Shown here: one piece after another, positions 26,373 through 35,298 of the stretch | Layout of the letters: each line of letters opens with the position of its first letter | How positions within the stretch are numbered: position 1 is the stretch's first letter | Source: Rhodococcus jostii RHA1 | GTDB taxonomy: Bacteria; Actinomycetota; Actinomycetes; Mycobacteriales; Mycobacteriaceae | Direction: 5' to 3' | Assembly: GCF_000014565.1 (NCBI RefSeq) | Contig: NC_008268.1 | Span: forward strand, 1,674,001 to 1,738,000 | Length of the DNA: 64,000 bases | Program-made: the position numbers and the translations under genes | Notes under the pieces: generated by a model | The model's database searches: none | What the model saw: the letters and a program-made list of their open reading frames with translations, nothing else | Told to the model about the DNA's origin: nothing

Positions 26373-27821
26373 ATGGGACTCGACACGAGCACCCGAAATC
26401 TTTGGGCCGCAGCGCTCGTGGCGGTCGTGATCGTCGCCGGCGCCGTCACCACCGTGATCGTGCACGAACCGGAGTATCCGGAGGTGAACATCCCCGGGCT
26501 CACCGGTTTCGTGGGCCCCGACGCACCGGAGGCGTCGCCCGATGCACCGGGCGCCGAGTGGTCGCTCGATGCGGCCGCCACCTACGATCGACAGTTCGCC
26601 GTCTTCCGCAACCCGGTGTACGGCAGCGGATTCGACTCGGGCGAGCCGGGATTCGTCGACGCCGGACAGGTGCTGGTCACCATGATCGGGCTGGTGAACC
26701 AGCAGACGTCGGGGCTGGACGAGACGCGGTTGGTCGGGGTGGACGCCGACACCGGATCGGTGCGCTGGGAGACGCCCGTCGAGTCGCTGGGCGGGTGCGC
26801 CGACACCCTCGCTGCCGGGCGGATGGTCTGTTACACGACTCCCTTCGAGGACGCACCCGTCATCCTGGCGGTCGACACCGAGAACGGCTCCGTGACCCGC
26901 ACTCCCACCGACTGGACGATCCTCGCGATGACGGCTGCCGACGACTGGCTGTACGTGATGGAGGGCGACCCGGAATCCGAGGACGTCCAGGTCCACAGCG
27001 GTGTGCCCACCGACCCCGATGCGAGCTGGTCGCAGCGCTTCGACCTCGGCTCGGCGTGGGAGGACGCGTTCGGTCACCTCATGAGCACCGAGCACGGTCA
27101 GGGTGTGCTCGAACTCGGCGGGGAGATGGCGGGGTTCGACCTCGCGACCGGGACACCGACGTTTACCCGCACCCTGCCCGACTGCACGCAGTCCGCCCGG
27201 GCCACCGAGGGCGGGGTGGTCGTCCGAGTCCACAGCGACTGCACCCTCAGCAAGGTGCTGGGCTCCGAGGCCGTCGATCGCACCGGTCGAGTCCTCGCGG
27301 CATCGGATGTGGAGGCCGCACACACCCTCGCCGTCGATCGCCCCGCCGACAGTACGATTCCGGTGCTTCTCGGTGACGGCGCCTACGACCGGACGACGGG
27401 CGAACTGCGATGGACGAGCCCCGCTCTCGTATCGACGCCACGTGTCGACACTGCGGAGTCGTATGGCCCGAACACCACGCAGGGCACCGCCGTGGCCGTG
27501 CTGGGCGATGTGGCATTGCTGCGCGACTACGAGGGCAAGACGGAAGCCGCACTCGACCTGAGGTCCGGAGAACGGTTGTGGCAACGACACTCCGACTCGT
27601 ACGGCACCGTCGTCGTCGCGGAGGGGGATACCGCAGTGTTGCTGGAATCCGATGTCCTGCGCGCCGAGAACGTCCGGTCCGGCGAGGAACTGTGGGTACT
27701 CCCCCTGCAGACCGTGATCGACGACGACTCGTGGGGCAGCACACCCGTCGTCGCGGCGTCGAGCAGCCGCCTGGTCTACCTGACGTCGGGGACGATGGTC
27801 GGGTTGGGCGCGTCCGAGTGA
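26373..27821 (+). CDS. Membrane-anchored PQQ-like beta-propeller protein
   Basis: 482 aa. One N-terminal membrane helix (residues ~9-30), then an extracellular domain built of repeats such as LVGVDADTGSVRWETPV, ILAVDTENGSVTR and ALDLRSGERLWQRH, the blade signature (xxAxDxxTGxxxW) of PQQ-like propellers. PQQ ligands are not obvious, so it is probably a non-enzymatic propeller of the BamB/serine-kinase-sensor type. It shares the EYPxxxIPG motif next to the helix with the preceding gene's product, suggesting a joint envelope complex. Confidence 0.72.
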   Translation: MGLDTSTRNLWAAALVAVVIVAGAVTTVIVHEPEYPEVNIPGLTGFVGPDAPEASPDAPGAEWSLDAAATYDRQFAVFRNPVYGSGFDSGEPGFVDAGQVLVTMIGLVNQQTSGLDETRLVGVDADTGSVRWETPVESLGGCADTLAAGRMVCYTTPFEDAPVILAVDTENGSVTRTPTDWTILAMTAADDWLYVMEGDPESEDVQVHSGVPTDPDASWSQRFDLGSAWEDAFGHLMSTEHGQGVLELGGEMAGFDLATGTPTFTRTLPDCTQSARATEGGVVVRVHSDCTLSKVLGSEAVDRTGRVLAASDVEAAHTLAVDRPADSTIPVLLGDGAYDRTTGELRWTSPALVSTPRVDTAESYGPNTTQGTAVAVLGDVALLRDYEGKTEAALDLRSGERLWQRHSDSYGTVVVAEGDTAVLLESDVLRAENVRSGEELWVLPLQTVIDDDSWGSTPVVAASSSRLVYLTSGTMVGLGASE

Positions 27822-27833
27822 ATCACTCCGGGG

Positions 27834-28967
27834 CTATCCGGTCGGCGCGGCCCGCGCGCCGAGCCGCCACAGCGACGTCACTTCCCGTTTGCGCGCGGCG
27901 TGCAGCGCATCCGAGCGGTCCGCGACCTTGCCGTGCCGGGGCGCCACGTCCCGGCGTCCGAGGACGGTCAGTCCGGCGTCGTCGATCAGGGTCAGTAATT
28001 CCTCGCGGGTCCGCAGTCCGAGGTGCTCGGCGATGTCGGACAGGATGAGCCAGCCCTCTCCCCCGGGCTCGAGGTGCTCGGCCAGGCCGCCCAGGAATCC
28101 GCGGAGCATCCGGCTGTCCGGGTCGTAGATCGCGTACTCGATCGGCGAGGTGGGACGGGCGGGAATCCACGGCGGGTTGCACACGACCAGCGGTGCCCGG
28201 CCCTCGGGGAACAGATCGGTTTCCACCACCTGCACCTGACCGCCGTAGCCGAGCCGGTCCAGATTCGCCCGGGCGCAGGCGAGCGCATTCGCGTCGAGTT
28301 CGGTCGCGATCACCTTCTCGACACCGCGGTGCGCGAGGACGGCGGCCAGCACACCGGTGCCGGTGCCGATGTCGAACGCCTGCGTGTGCGACGGCAGCGG
28401 GGTGTCGGCGACGAGGTCGACGTATTCGCCGCGAATCGGCGAGAACACGCCGTAGGCGGGGTGGATGCGCGCACCGAGGGCCGGAATGTCGACGCCCTTC
28501 TTCTGCCACTCGTGGGCGCCGATCGCACCGAGCAGGTCGCGCAGGGTGGTGACGGTGGGCTGGTCAGTCGGTCCGTACGCCTCGAGCACCGCTTGCCGCA
28601 CGTCGGGGGCGCGCCGCAGCGGGACGGTCTGGTCGGCGTCGAACGGCACCAGCAGCATCCCGAGGATCCCCGCCCGCCGCGACTGCGTCTGCCGGTGCAG
28701 GTGGAACGCGGTGGCGGGGTCGGTGGACGTCTTGCGGGTCTTGCGGTCGGTGCGGGCGGCGACGGCGGTGCCGAGCTGGCGGGCGTTGTGGAAGTCGCCA
28801 CGCCACAGCAGCGCCGTCCCCTCGCACGCGAGGCGGTAGGCCTCGTCGGCGGTCATCGAGTCGTCGGCCACCCGGATCTTCTTCGGGGGCGTCGCCCCGC
28901 TGGTGGACCGCCACACCGCCGAATGCTCGGTGCCCTCCTCGGTCCAGCGGACGAACTCGGTTTCCAT
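27834..28967 (-). CDS. Class I SAM-dependent methyltransferase with NPPW motif
   Basis: 377 aa. Residues ~1-180 are an N-terminal extension of unknown role. The Rossmann methyltransferase core starts with AFDIGTGTGVLAAVLA (motif I), then VIATELDANALACARANL, and the catalytic LVVCNPPWIP (NPPY/W), which marks enzymes that methylate exocyclic or amide nitrogens: adenine or guanine N in nucleic acid, or glutamine N5 as in HemK. Similar long-form proteins act on rRNA or release factors, but the target here cannot be chosen. Convergent with the propeller gene. Confidence 0.8.
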   Translation of the reverse strand: METEFVRWTEEGTEHSAVWRSTSGATPPKKIRVADDSMTADEAYRLACEGTALLWRGDFHNARQLGTAVAARTDRKTRKTSTDPATAFHLHRQTQSRRAGILGMLLVPFDADQTVPLRRAPDVRQAVLEAYGPTDQPTVTTLRDLLGAIGAHEWQKKGVDIPALGARIHPAYGVFSPIRGEYVDLVADTPLPSHTQAFDIGTGTGVLAAVLAHRGVEKVIATELDANALACARANLDRLGYGGQVQVVETDLFPEGRAPLVVCNPPWIPARPTSPIEYAIYDPDSRMLRGFLGGLAEHLEPGGEGWLILSDIAEHLGLRTREELLTLIDDAGLTVLGRRDVAPRHGKVADRSDALHAARKREVTSLWRLGARAAPTG

Positions 28968-28988
28968 GAGGGAGAGCCTAGGCCTACG

Positions 28989-29036
28989 GCCCGTGAGTGG
29001 TTAACGAGTGCAGGCACTCGTCAACCGCGCACGGGC
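28989..29036. repeat. 48-bp dispersed palindrome, copy 2
   Basis: GCCCGTGAGTGGTTAACGAGT then loop GCAGGC then ACTCGTCAACCGCGCACGGGC. It lies between the start of the methyltransferase gene and the end of the quinone oxidoreductase gene, both on the minus strand, so it follows the 3' end of the latter. It has two mismatches between arms at the GTTAAC/GTCAAC and the AGT/CGC positions. Confidence 0.85.
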
Positions 29037-29048
29037 GGCGGAGCCGCC

Positions 29049-30041
29049 TCACCGGAGGGTGAGGACACTCTTCCCGACGGTTCGGCGGTGTTCGAGGTCG
29101 AGCAGGGCCTCGGCTGCCGCTCCGAACGGGTACCGGGTCGGCTCCGGAATCGTCAACGCGCCAGACGCGAGCAAGGGACACAATTCGCTCCACTGCGCGG
29201 ACAGCCGTTGGGGGTCCTCGGCCCACCACGAGCCCCACGCGACTCCGACTGCGGACGCGTTCTTCAGGAGCAGTCGGTTCACTTTCACCGAGGGGATGTC
29301 CCGGCCGGTGAAGCCCATCACGAGAATCCTCCCGCCCGTCGCCAGGGATCGGACGCTGTCGGTGAATCGATCGCCCCCGACCGGGTCGACCACGACGTCC
29401 ACCCCGCGGCCGTCGGTGATCGCGAGGACCTCGTCCCGCCAGTTCCCGGTGGCCACGACGTCGGAGGCGCCGAGACTCCGCACGTACTCCGCCTTCTCCT
29501 CACTGCTGACGACCGCGATGGTCCGCGACGCGCCGAGGTGAGGCGCCAGTGTGACCCCGGCGGTGCCGATGCCTCCAGCCGCACCCTGGACGAGCACCGA
29601 CTCCCCCGCCTCGAGGCGTCCACGACATACCAGCGCGAAATGCACGGTGAGGTAGTTGAACAGCACGGCGGCTCCCGCGGCCATCGAAATCGTGTCCGGG
29701 AGGGAGAACGTCGTCTCCGGCGGCAGTGCGACCACTTCGGCCATCGCGCCGCCCACACCGGTCAATCCGACGACCCGGTCGCCCGGAGAATATCCGCTGC
29801 CGTCAGGGGCTGACCGCACGATCCCGGCGACCTCGCCGCCCGGGACGAACGGCAGTTCCGGCTTGTACTGGTACCTGCCCTGGGTGAGAAGCAGATCCGG
29901 GAACGACACCCCGACCGCGTGAACCTCGACGAGGATCGCGGATTCGTCCGCGACGGGTTCGTCGACCTCGACCGCGGCGAGCGCCCGGGGACCGTCGAGC
30001 GCGGTGACCATCAGTGCGCGCATGCGGTTGTGCCCGTTCAT
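29049..30041 (-). CDS. Zinc-free NADPH:quinone oxidoreductase (MDR family)
   Basis: 330 aa. Medium-chain dehydrogenase/reductase of the quinone oxidoreductase/Yhdh-like class: GVSFPDLLLTQGRYQYKP at the N-terminus, NADPH-binding VQGAAGGIGTAGVTLA, and no zinc-ligand cysteines. Related proteins beside acyl-CoA genes reduce enoyl groups or quinones. Starts at the ATG overlapping the acyl-CoA synthetase stop (ATGA), so it is the last gene of a three-gene operon with an MHS transporter and acyl-CoA synthetase. It may act on an unsaturated intermediate of the same pathway. Confidence 0.82.
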   Translation of the reverse strand: MNGHNRMRALMVTALDGPRALAAVEVDEPVADESAILVEVHAVGVSFPDLLLTQGRYQYKPELPFVPGGEVAGIVRSAPDGSGYSPGDRVVGLTGVGGAMAEVVALPPETTFSLPDTISMAAGAAVLFNYLTVHFALVCRGRLEAGESVLVQGAAGGIGTAGVTLAPHLGASRTIAVVSSEEKAEYVRSLGASDVVATGNWRDEVLAITDGRGVDVVVDPVGGDRFTDSVRSLATGGRILVMGFTGRDIPSVKVNRLLLKNASAVGVAWGSWWAEDPQRLSAQWSELCPLLASGALTIPEPTRYPFGAAAEALLDLEHRRTVGKSVLTLR

Positions 30042-31678
30042 GTGACCGGGAGTTCGCGGACGGCCGCCCGGCGCAGCTTGCCGACTTCGGTGCGCGGAAG
30101 GTCGGGCCGGAAGTCGACGACTTTGGGTGCCGCGTAGGGTCCGACGCGCTGCGCGACGAGGTGTGTGAGTTGCGTGACGAGGTCGCTGTCGTCGGCCCGG
30201 GTGTCCGCGCGGACGACGACGGCCCGGACCACTCCGCCGCGGATCGGATCGTCGTACGCGACTGCCGCGGCGTCGGCGACCGCCGGGTGCTGTAACAGCG
30301 CGTTCTCGACCTCGACCGGGCTGATGTTGTGGCCCGACGCGATGATCATGTCGTCGTCCCGGCCCAGTATCTGCCACCGTCCCTCGGGGTCTGTGACGGC
30401 TCGGTCCTCGGTGAGGAATACGTCGCCGCGCCAGCGGTCGGCCCACAGGTCGGGGGTGTTCTCGTAGCCGCTGGACATCTGGTACCGGGGCTGCCGTACC
30501 GCGATCAATCCCGGTTGCCCGTCGGCCACCGGTTGCCCGTCCCGGTCGGCGAGGAAGGTGTCGAACCCCGGAATCGTGGCGGACATCCAGCCCGGACCGG
30601 ACCTCGTTTCGGTGCCCTGGGTGTCGCCCAGGAGCATGCCGACCTCGGACAGTCCGTACCCGTTGCGCACGGCGGGTGCACCGGTGCCGGCCCAGGTTGA
30701 GGCGACCGCTGCGGTGAGCGGTTCGCCGGCAGCGGCGACGGTGCGGAGCGTCGGCGGCACCCCGTCCTGCGCGAAGGTCGCCGTCAGGCGCCGCAGGGCG
30801 GCCGGCGCGGTGGTGAGGATCGTGGCCTTCTCTTCCCGGATGACGCGATGCCAGGCCTCGGGGACGAACTTCCCCGAGTACATGACGCGCGGCACGCCCA
30901 GCGCCATGACGGCAGCACCGGTGCTGTACAGCCCGAACGCCCACGCCGGGTCCGACGTCGAGAAGACGACGCTGCCGCGGGTCGCCCCGAGAACGCTCTT
31001 CGCGTAGGGCATGACGGAGACGAAGGTGGCGTGGGTCATGGTGCACGCCTTCGGCGTTCCGGATGTTCCGCTGGTGAACAGCAGGGTGGCGGCGTCCCCG
31101 AGTGCCGTCGTCGCGAGCGGGCCGTCGGCGTCGGCCCCGTCGATCTCGGTCCAGAAGGACCGGTCGCCCGTGCCGGCCGCGACGTCGCCGACGACGAACA
31201 CGGCGGGATCGAGTCCGTGGGTCGCCTGCGCCTGCGCGAGCGCAGGCCGGTACTGCTGATCGACGACGACCGCGCGGACTCCCGCCGCGTCGAGGCGCAG
31301 GCCGATCGCATCCGGGGCGAACCCGCCGAACAAGGGCACGTACACCAGCCCGGAGCGCCACACCGCAATTGCGGTGATCCAACTCTCGACCTGTCGCGAG
31401 AGGAGTCCGCCGACGCGATCTCCCCGCTTCAGCCCCGCGCGTGCGAACACCCGTGCCGCCTTGGCGGCGAGCCTGTCGAGTTCGCGGTACGTCCAGCGGT
31501 CGGCCGAGCCGTCCTCGTGCCGGACGGTCAGCGCCACCCGATTCGGGTCGGCCGCGTAGCGGGTGCAGATTTCGTGGGCGGTGTTGAAGTCGCCGCCGAA
31601 CGGGTCGCGGTCCAACAGGGATTCGATGTCCTGCCAGGCATCGGCGAGTGTGGACGATGCGAGTCTGTCGAGAGACAT
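30038..31678 (-). CDS. Acyl-CoA synthetase (AMP-binding)
   Basis: 546 aa. ANL-superfamily enzyme that activates a carboxylic acid with ATP to the acyl-CoA. The P-loop LLFTSGTSGTPKACTMTH, the ANxYGxTE-equivalent RNGYGLSEVG, the hinge ILGRDDDMIIASGHNISP and the C-terminal PRTEVGKLRRAAV with its catalytic Lys are all present. Best match by pattern is the acetyl-CoA-synthetase-like/medium-chain group. ATG at 31678 overlaps the transporter stop by one base. Clustered with an organic-acid symporter and beta-oxidation genes, so it probably activates the imported acid. Confidence 0.86.
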   Translation of the reverse strand: MSLDRLASSTLADAWQDIESLLDRDPFGGDFNTAHEICTRYAADPNRVALTVRHEDGSADRWTYRELDRLAAKAARVFARAGLKRGDRVGGLLSRQVESWITAIAVWRSGLVYVPLFGGFAPDAIGLRLDAAGVRAVVVDQQYRPALAQAQATHGLDPAVFVVGDVAAGTGDRSFWTEIDGADADGPLATTALGDAATLLFTSGTSGTPKACTMTHATFVSVMPYAKSVLGATRGSVVFSTSDPAWAFGLYSTGAAVMALGVPRVMYSGKFVPEAWHRVIREEKATILTTAPAALRRLTATFAQDGVPPTLRTVAAAGEPLTAAVASTWAGTGAPAVRNGYGLSEVGMLLGDTQGTETRSGPGWMSATIPGFDTFLADRDGQPVADGQPGLIAVRQPRYQMSSGYENTPDLWADRWRGDVFLTEDRAVTDPEGRWQILGRDDDMIIASGHNISPVEVENALLQHPAVADAAAVAYDDPIRGGVVRAVVVRADTRADDSDLVTQLTHLVAQRVGPYAAPKVVDFRPDLPRTEVGKLRRAAVRELPVT

Positions 31679-32967
31679 CAGTGATTCACCTTTGCAGTTT
31701 TCGTCAGGGTCAGGACCAGGACCGTGATGGCACACGCCGCGGCGATATACGCGGCCAGGGCCCACGCACCGTCCGTCTCTGCAGCGATCGCCACCGCGAT
31801 GAACGGTGCGGGAGCACTGAACACGACACCACCGAACTGATAGGCGACGGACGCGCCGGTGTACCGGACTTCGGCCGGGAACAGACCGGTTACGTATCCG
31901 GCCACCGCGGAATAGGTGACGGCGTGACCGATGGTGATGATCAGAATCATCGCCAGCAGGACGGCGACACCCACGCCGGTGGACAGCAACCAGAAGAACG
32001 GATACGCGATCGCGGCCATGTAGAGGGACCCGTAGATCAACATCTTCCGTGCTCCGATCCGGTCCGCGATCATCGACGCGTAGGGCACGGACAGGATGTC
32101 GAGGACACACGCGACGAGGATGCTCAACAGAATCGTCTGCCGCGAGATGCCGAGTTCCTTCGGACCGTACGACAGCACGAAGACGGTGACAAGGTAGAAC
32201 GGCACGAGGGAGGCGGCCTGGGTGAGAATCCCGACGCCCAGCGCGCGCTTCTCACCCCGCAGGACCGCGAGGATCGGGAAGTCGGCAATCTTCTTGTTGC
32301 GCTTGACGTTCTCGAACTCCGGCGATTCGACGACCTTCAGTCGCACGTACATGCCGACCGCGACCAACCCGGCGCTGGCCAGGAACGGAAGCCTCCATCC
32401 CCACGCCTGGACCTGGTCCTCCGGAAGCTGCTCGACCAGGAGGAACGCGAGCGTCGCGAGAACGAGTCCGGCTGGCACGCCGGCCTGCGGCCAGCTGCCG
32501 TAGAACGCCCGCTTCTCGCGCGGTGCGTGTTCGACTGCCATCAGCACCGCACCGCCCCATTCTCCGCCGACCGCGAAGCCCTGTGCGAGGCGCGCGAGGA
32601 CGAGCAGCACGGGTGCCGCGAGACCGATGGCTCCGTAGGTGGGGATGAGTCCGATCGCGACCGTCGACGACCCCATCAGCACCAGGGAGAACACCAGCAT
32701 CTTTTTGCGGCCGATCCGGTCTCCGAAGTGCCCGAAGACGATCGCGCCTGCGGGACGCGACACGAACGCGACACCGAACGTCGCGAAGGCTGCCAGCGTT
32801 CCCGACAGCGGACTCAATGACGGGAAGAACGCCTTCCCGAATACCAGGGCGGCCGCGGTCCCGAAGATGAAGAAGTCGTACCACTCGATTGCCGTTCCGA
32901 CGAAGGATGCGAAGGCAACCTTCCGGGGTTTGACCCGAGTGACCTCCAGGTCGTCGATGACTCTCAT
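31678..32967 (-). CDS. MHS-family organic acid:proton symporter (MFS)
   Basis: 429 aa from the ATG at 32967, with GGGAGA upstream; the longer frame lacks a site. The start KVAFASFVGTAIEWYDFFIFG is the signature of the metabolite:H+ symporter family (ShiA, ProP, KgtP), and GHFGDRIGRKKML is the MFS motif A loop; GGEWGGAVLMAVEHAP is the MHS helix-5 motif. It should import a carboxylate. First gene of the minus-strand operon and divergent from the SDR gene, with candidate operators between them. Confidence 0.87.
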   Translation of the reverse strand: MRVIDDLEVTRVKPRKVAFASFVGTAIEWYDFFIFGTAAALVFGKAFFPSLSPLSGTLAAFATFGVAFVSRPAGAIVFGHFGDRIGRKKMLVFSLVLMGSSTVAIGLIPTYGAIGLAAPVLLVLARLAQGFAVGGEWGGAVLMAVEHAPREKRAFYGSWPQAGVPAGLVLATLAFLLVEQLPEDQVQAWGWRLPFLASAGLVAVGMYVRLKVVESPEFENVKRNKKIADFPILAVLRGEKRALGVGILTQAASLVPFYLVTVFVLSYGPKELGISRQTILLSILVACVLDILSVPYASMIADRIGARKMLIYGSLYMAAIAYPFFWLLSTGVGVAVLLAMILIITIGHAVTYSAVAGYVTGLFPAEVRYTGASVAYQFGGVVFSAPAPFIAVAIAAETDGAWALAAYIAAACAITVLVLTLTKTAKVNH

Positions 32968-33145
32968 ATCGAATCTCCCATCGCTGCTGATGTGGGGCGG
33001 TGCGGCAGCCGTGTGTCGATCCGGTGCCACCGCGGTTGTGATCGGGCCATCGGGCCTCGTCCGGGGTTCGCCGATCGGACATCGTCCGCCCCGTGTGGCC
33101 ACGGTCACAGGTCTAGCACATCCCGGACGTCGACCGCAAGCATTT

Positions 33146-33163
33146 TTGTACCGATCGATACAA
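33146..33163. promoter_or_regulatory. Candidate TetR operator, site 1
   Basis: An 18-bp near-palindrome, TTGTACCGATCGATACAA, in which only one base pair of the nine breaks symmetry. It lies in the divergent promoter region of the transporter/synthetase operon and the SDR/ACAD/thiolase/TetR operon. A second copy in the opposite orientation with 15 of 18 matching bases is 70 bp away at the SDR start. Shape and length are usual for TetR-family dimers, two of which are encoded in the operon. Confidence 0.5.
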
Positions 33164-33234
33164 GTCGCGACTACACCTAAGTTCCGGGGGAATACGACGT
33201 CTAGACGGACTTTCACGAACTCTCTGGACTATTA

Positions 33235-33252
33235 TTGGATCGATCAGTACAT
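33235..33252. promoter_or_regulatory. Candidate TetR operator, site 2
   Basis: TTGGATCGATCAGTACAT matches the complement of site 1 at 15 of 18 positions. It ends nine bases before the SDR start codon, where a bound repressor would block transcription initiation. The SDR gene has no clear Shine-Dalgarno sequence, so a leaderless or very short leader transcript starting within this site is possible. Confidence 0.45.
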
Positions 33253-33260
33253 TTCTGAAC

Positions 33261-34004
33261 ATGAACGAGAACGATCACGACGATCCCCGCGTCGCGCTGG
33301 TCTCCGGCGGTTCCCGCGGCATCGGAGCCGCCGTCACCACGGCCCTGACGCAGCGCGGCTGCCGGGTGGGCTGCACGTACCGGACGAGACGTGAGGACGC
33401 CGAGAAGCTCGCCGCGGACGCTCCCGAACAGGTACTTCCGATCCGCTTCGACCTGCACGACGGCACCACGGCGCCCACGGCGGTGGAGCGCGTCGTCTCC
33501 CGCTGGGGACACCTCGATTCGCTCGTCCTGAACGCGGGCCAATGGTCGGGCGGGCGGCTCGTCGAGACGGACCCGGACGCCTGGTGGAGCGTGATAGAGA
33601 CGAACCTTCGCGGCACCGTCGCCCTCGCGCGGGCAGCGCTGCCCCACCTCGTGCACGGCAGGTCACCGAGCATCGTGCTGGTGTCGTCGGTCGTCGGCGT
33701 GATCGGTCACGCCGGCGACACCGCGTACGCGGGTGCGAAGTCCGCGATGATCGGCTTCGGTCGTTCACTCGCCAAGGAGGTTGCACGGGACGGCATCCGG
33801 GTCAACGTGCTGGCCCCCGGCTTCGTCAGCACGGACATGACCGACGCGGTGCCCGACTCCGCACGCAGGCGCATCGAACGGGAAACCGTCCTCGGCCGAT
33901 TCGGCACCGTCGACGAAATCGCCAAGGCCGCAGTCTTCCTCAGCGAAGACGCCACATTCTGCACCGGCTCCGTCCTCACCGTCGACGGTGGCTGGGCGCT
34001 GTGA
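33261..34004 (+). CDS. Short-chain dehydrogenase/reductase (FabG-like)
   Basis: 247 aa, classical SDR. Cofactor motif SGGSRGIG (residues 15-22), NAG in the mid-sheet, catalytic Ser in VSSVVG, Tyr156 and Lys160 in YAGAK, and the PG-rich loop after. Length is typical for FabG or 3-hydroxyacyl-CoA dehydrogenase type SDRs. With an acyl-CoA dehydrogenase and thiolase downstream it probably oxidises a 3-hydroxyacyl-CoA rather than serving fatty acid synthesis. First gene of the plus-strand operon. Confidence 0.83.
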   Translation: MNENDHDDPRVALVSGGSRGIGAAVTTALTQRGCRVGCTYRTRREDAEKLAADAPEQVLPIRFDLHDGTTAPTAVERVVSRWGHLDSLVLNAGQWSGGRLVETDPDAWWSVIETNLRGTVALARAALPHLVHGRSPSIVLVSSVVGVIGHAGDTAYAGAKSAMIGFGRSLAKEVARDGIRVNVLAPGFVSTDMTDAVPDSARRRIERETVLGRFGTVDEIAKAAVFLSEDATFCTGSVLTVDGGWAL

Positions 34005-34047
34005 CACACCACGACCGCAACGACCAACAACGAAGGGACACAACACC

Positions 34048-35235
34048 ATGACCGCGACACTCACGCATTCGGTCGGCATTCCGGAGTCGGAGTACCTGGC
34101 GCTCCGGGACCGCATTTTCGAGGCGATCTGGGCCGAACTCGATCCACTCGAACAGCGGATCGAGGACGACGAGCAGGTTCCGCACGACATCGTCATGCCC
34201 ATCCTCGAGCGGATCGGCGCGCTCGGCCTGCTCGTCCCCCGCGAGTACGGCGGCAGCGGCCTGTCGATCGCCCAGTACCTGCCGATCATCGCCGAGTTCG
34301 CCAAGGTGCAGGGCGCGCTCCGGGTCATCGTCCACGTGCACAACTCCTTCGCCCACGCGCTCTCCGAGATCGGCAGCGACCGGCAGAAGGCGGACGTCCT
34401 CCCGGGCACGGCCACGGGCCGGAACTCGGTCGCGTTCGCGCTGACGGAACCGGGCTTCGGGACGGGCGCCGACCTCGGGTCGACCGCGGTGCGCGAGGGC
34501 GACGGCTACATCCTGAACGGCGAGAAGTGGTTGATCACCAACTCCGACATCGCTTCTCACTTCATCGTCTTCGCGAAGACGACCGCGACCGACGTCTCCG
34601 CGTTCCTCGTTCCCCGCGAGACCGATGGTCTCTCGATCGCAGCGCTTCCCGAGACGATGGGATGCAAGGGCACCGAGCACGGACGCGTCACCCTCGACTC
34701 CGTCCGGGTGCCCGCCACCGCCCTCGTCGGCGTGGAGGGACAGGGAAACGAGCACCTCGAACGCGCACTGGAGATCAGCCGGGTGTTCATCGCGGCAAGC
34801 TCCCTCGGCACGTCCGAGCGCGCCCTCGAACTGTCGATCGCCCACGCGAAGAGCCGTGTCACGTTCGGCAAGCCGATCGGTACACGGCAGGCCATCCAGC
34901 GCTACCTCGCGGAGATGGCCACCGACGTATACGCCCTGCGCGGGATCCTGGCCGACGCAGCGCAGAAGTGGGATGCCGGCGAACGGATACCCGCCGAGGC
35001 CAGCATGTGCAAGCTGTTCGGCCTCGAGGCCGTCGGCCGGGTGACCGACCGCGCTCTACTCATCCACGGCGGAATCGGATACACGCGCGCGCATCCGATC
35101 GAACGCCTCTACCGGGATGCCCGCCTCAATTGGCTCGAGGAGGGCACCCCGACGATCCAGTACCTGGTCACGGCGGGCCGTCTACTCGACGGGTACGCGT
35201 TCTCCGACGCCTTCGAGACGTCGCGCACCAACTGA
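34048..35235 (+). CDS. Acyl-CoA dehydrogenase
   Basis: 395 aa from the ATG at 34048, with GAAGGGA upstream. Flavoenzyme that makes the alpha,beta double bond of an acyl-CoA. N-terminal helical domain, then the FAD-binding sheet (FALTEPGFGTGADLGS, YILNGEKWLITNSDIA), and the C-terminal helices with TFGKPIGTRQAIQRYLAEM and IHGGIGYTRAHPIERLYRDAR. The catalytic base is probably the second Glu of LEEGTPTIQ, the family's YEG position. Substrate chain length is not readable. Middle of the SDR-ACAD-thiolase operon. Confidence 0.87.
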   Translation: MTATLTHSVGIPESEYLALRDRIFEAIWAELDPLEQRIEDDEQVPHDIVMPILERIGALGLLVPREYGGSGLSIAQYLPIIAEFAKVQGALRVIVHVHNSFAHALSEIGSDRQKADVLPGTATGRNSVAFALTEPGFGTGADLGSTAVREGDGYILNGEKWLITNSDIASHFIVFAKTTATDVSAFLVPRETDGLSIAALPETMGCKGTEHGRVTLDSVRVPATALVGVEGQGNEHLERALEISRVFIAASSLGTSERALELSIAHAKSRVTFGKPIGTRQAIQRYLAEMATDVYALRGILADAAQKWDAGERIPAEASMCKLFGLEAVGRVTDRALLIHGGIGYTRAHPIERLYRDARLNWLEEGTPTIQYLVTAGRLLDGYAFSDAFETSRTN

Positions 35236-35298
35236 CATCAGCCGCCCTGCGGCCGGAACGGGCGCAGGGCGGCACCACGCTCTCGAAGGAGACGAACA

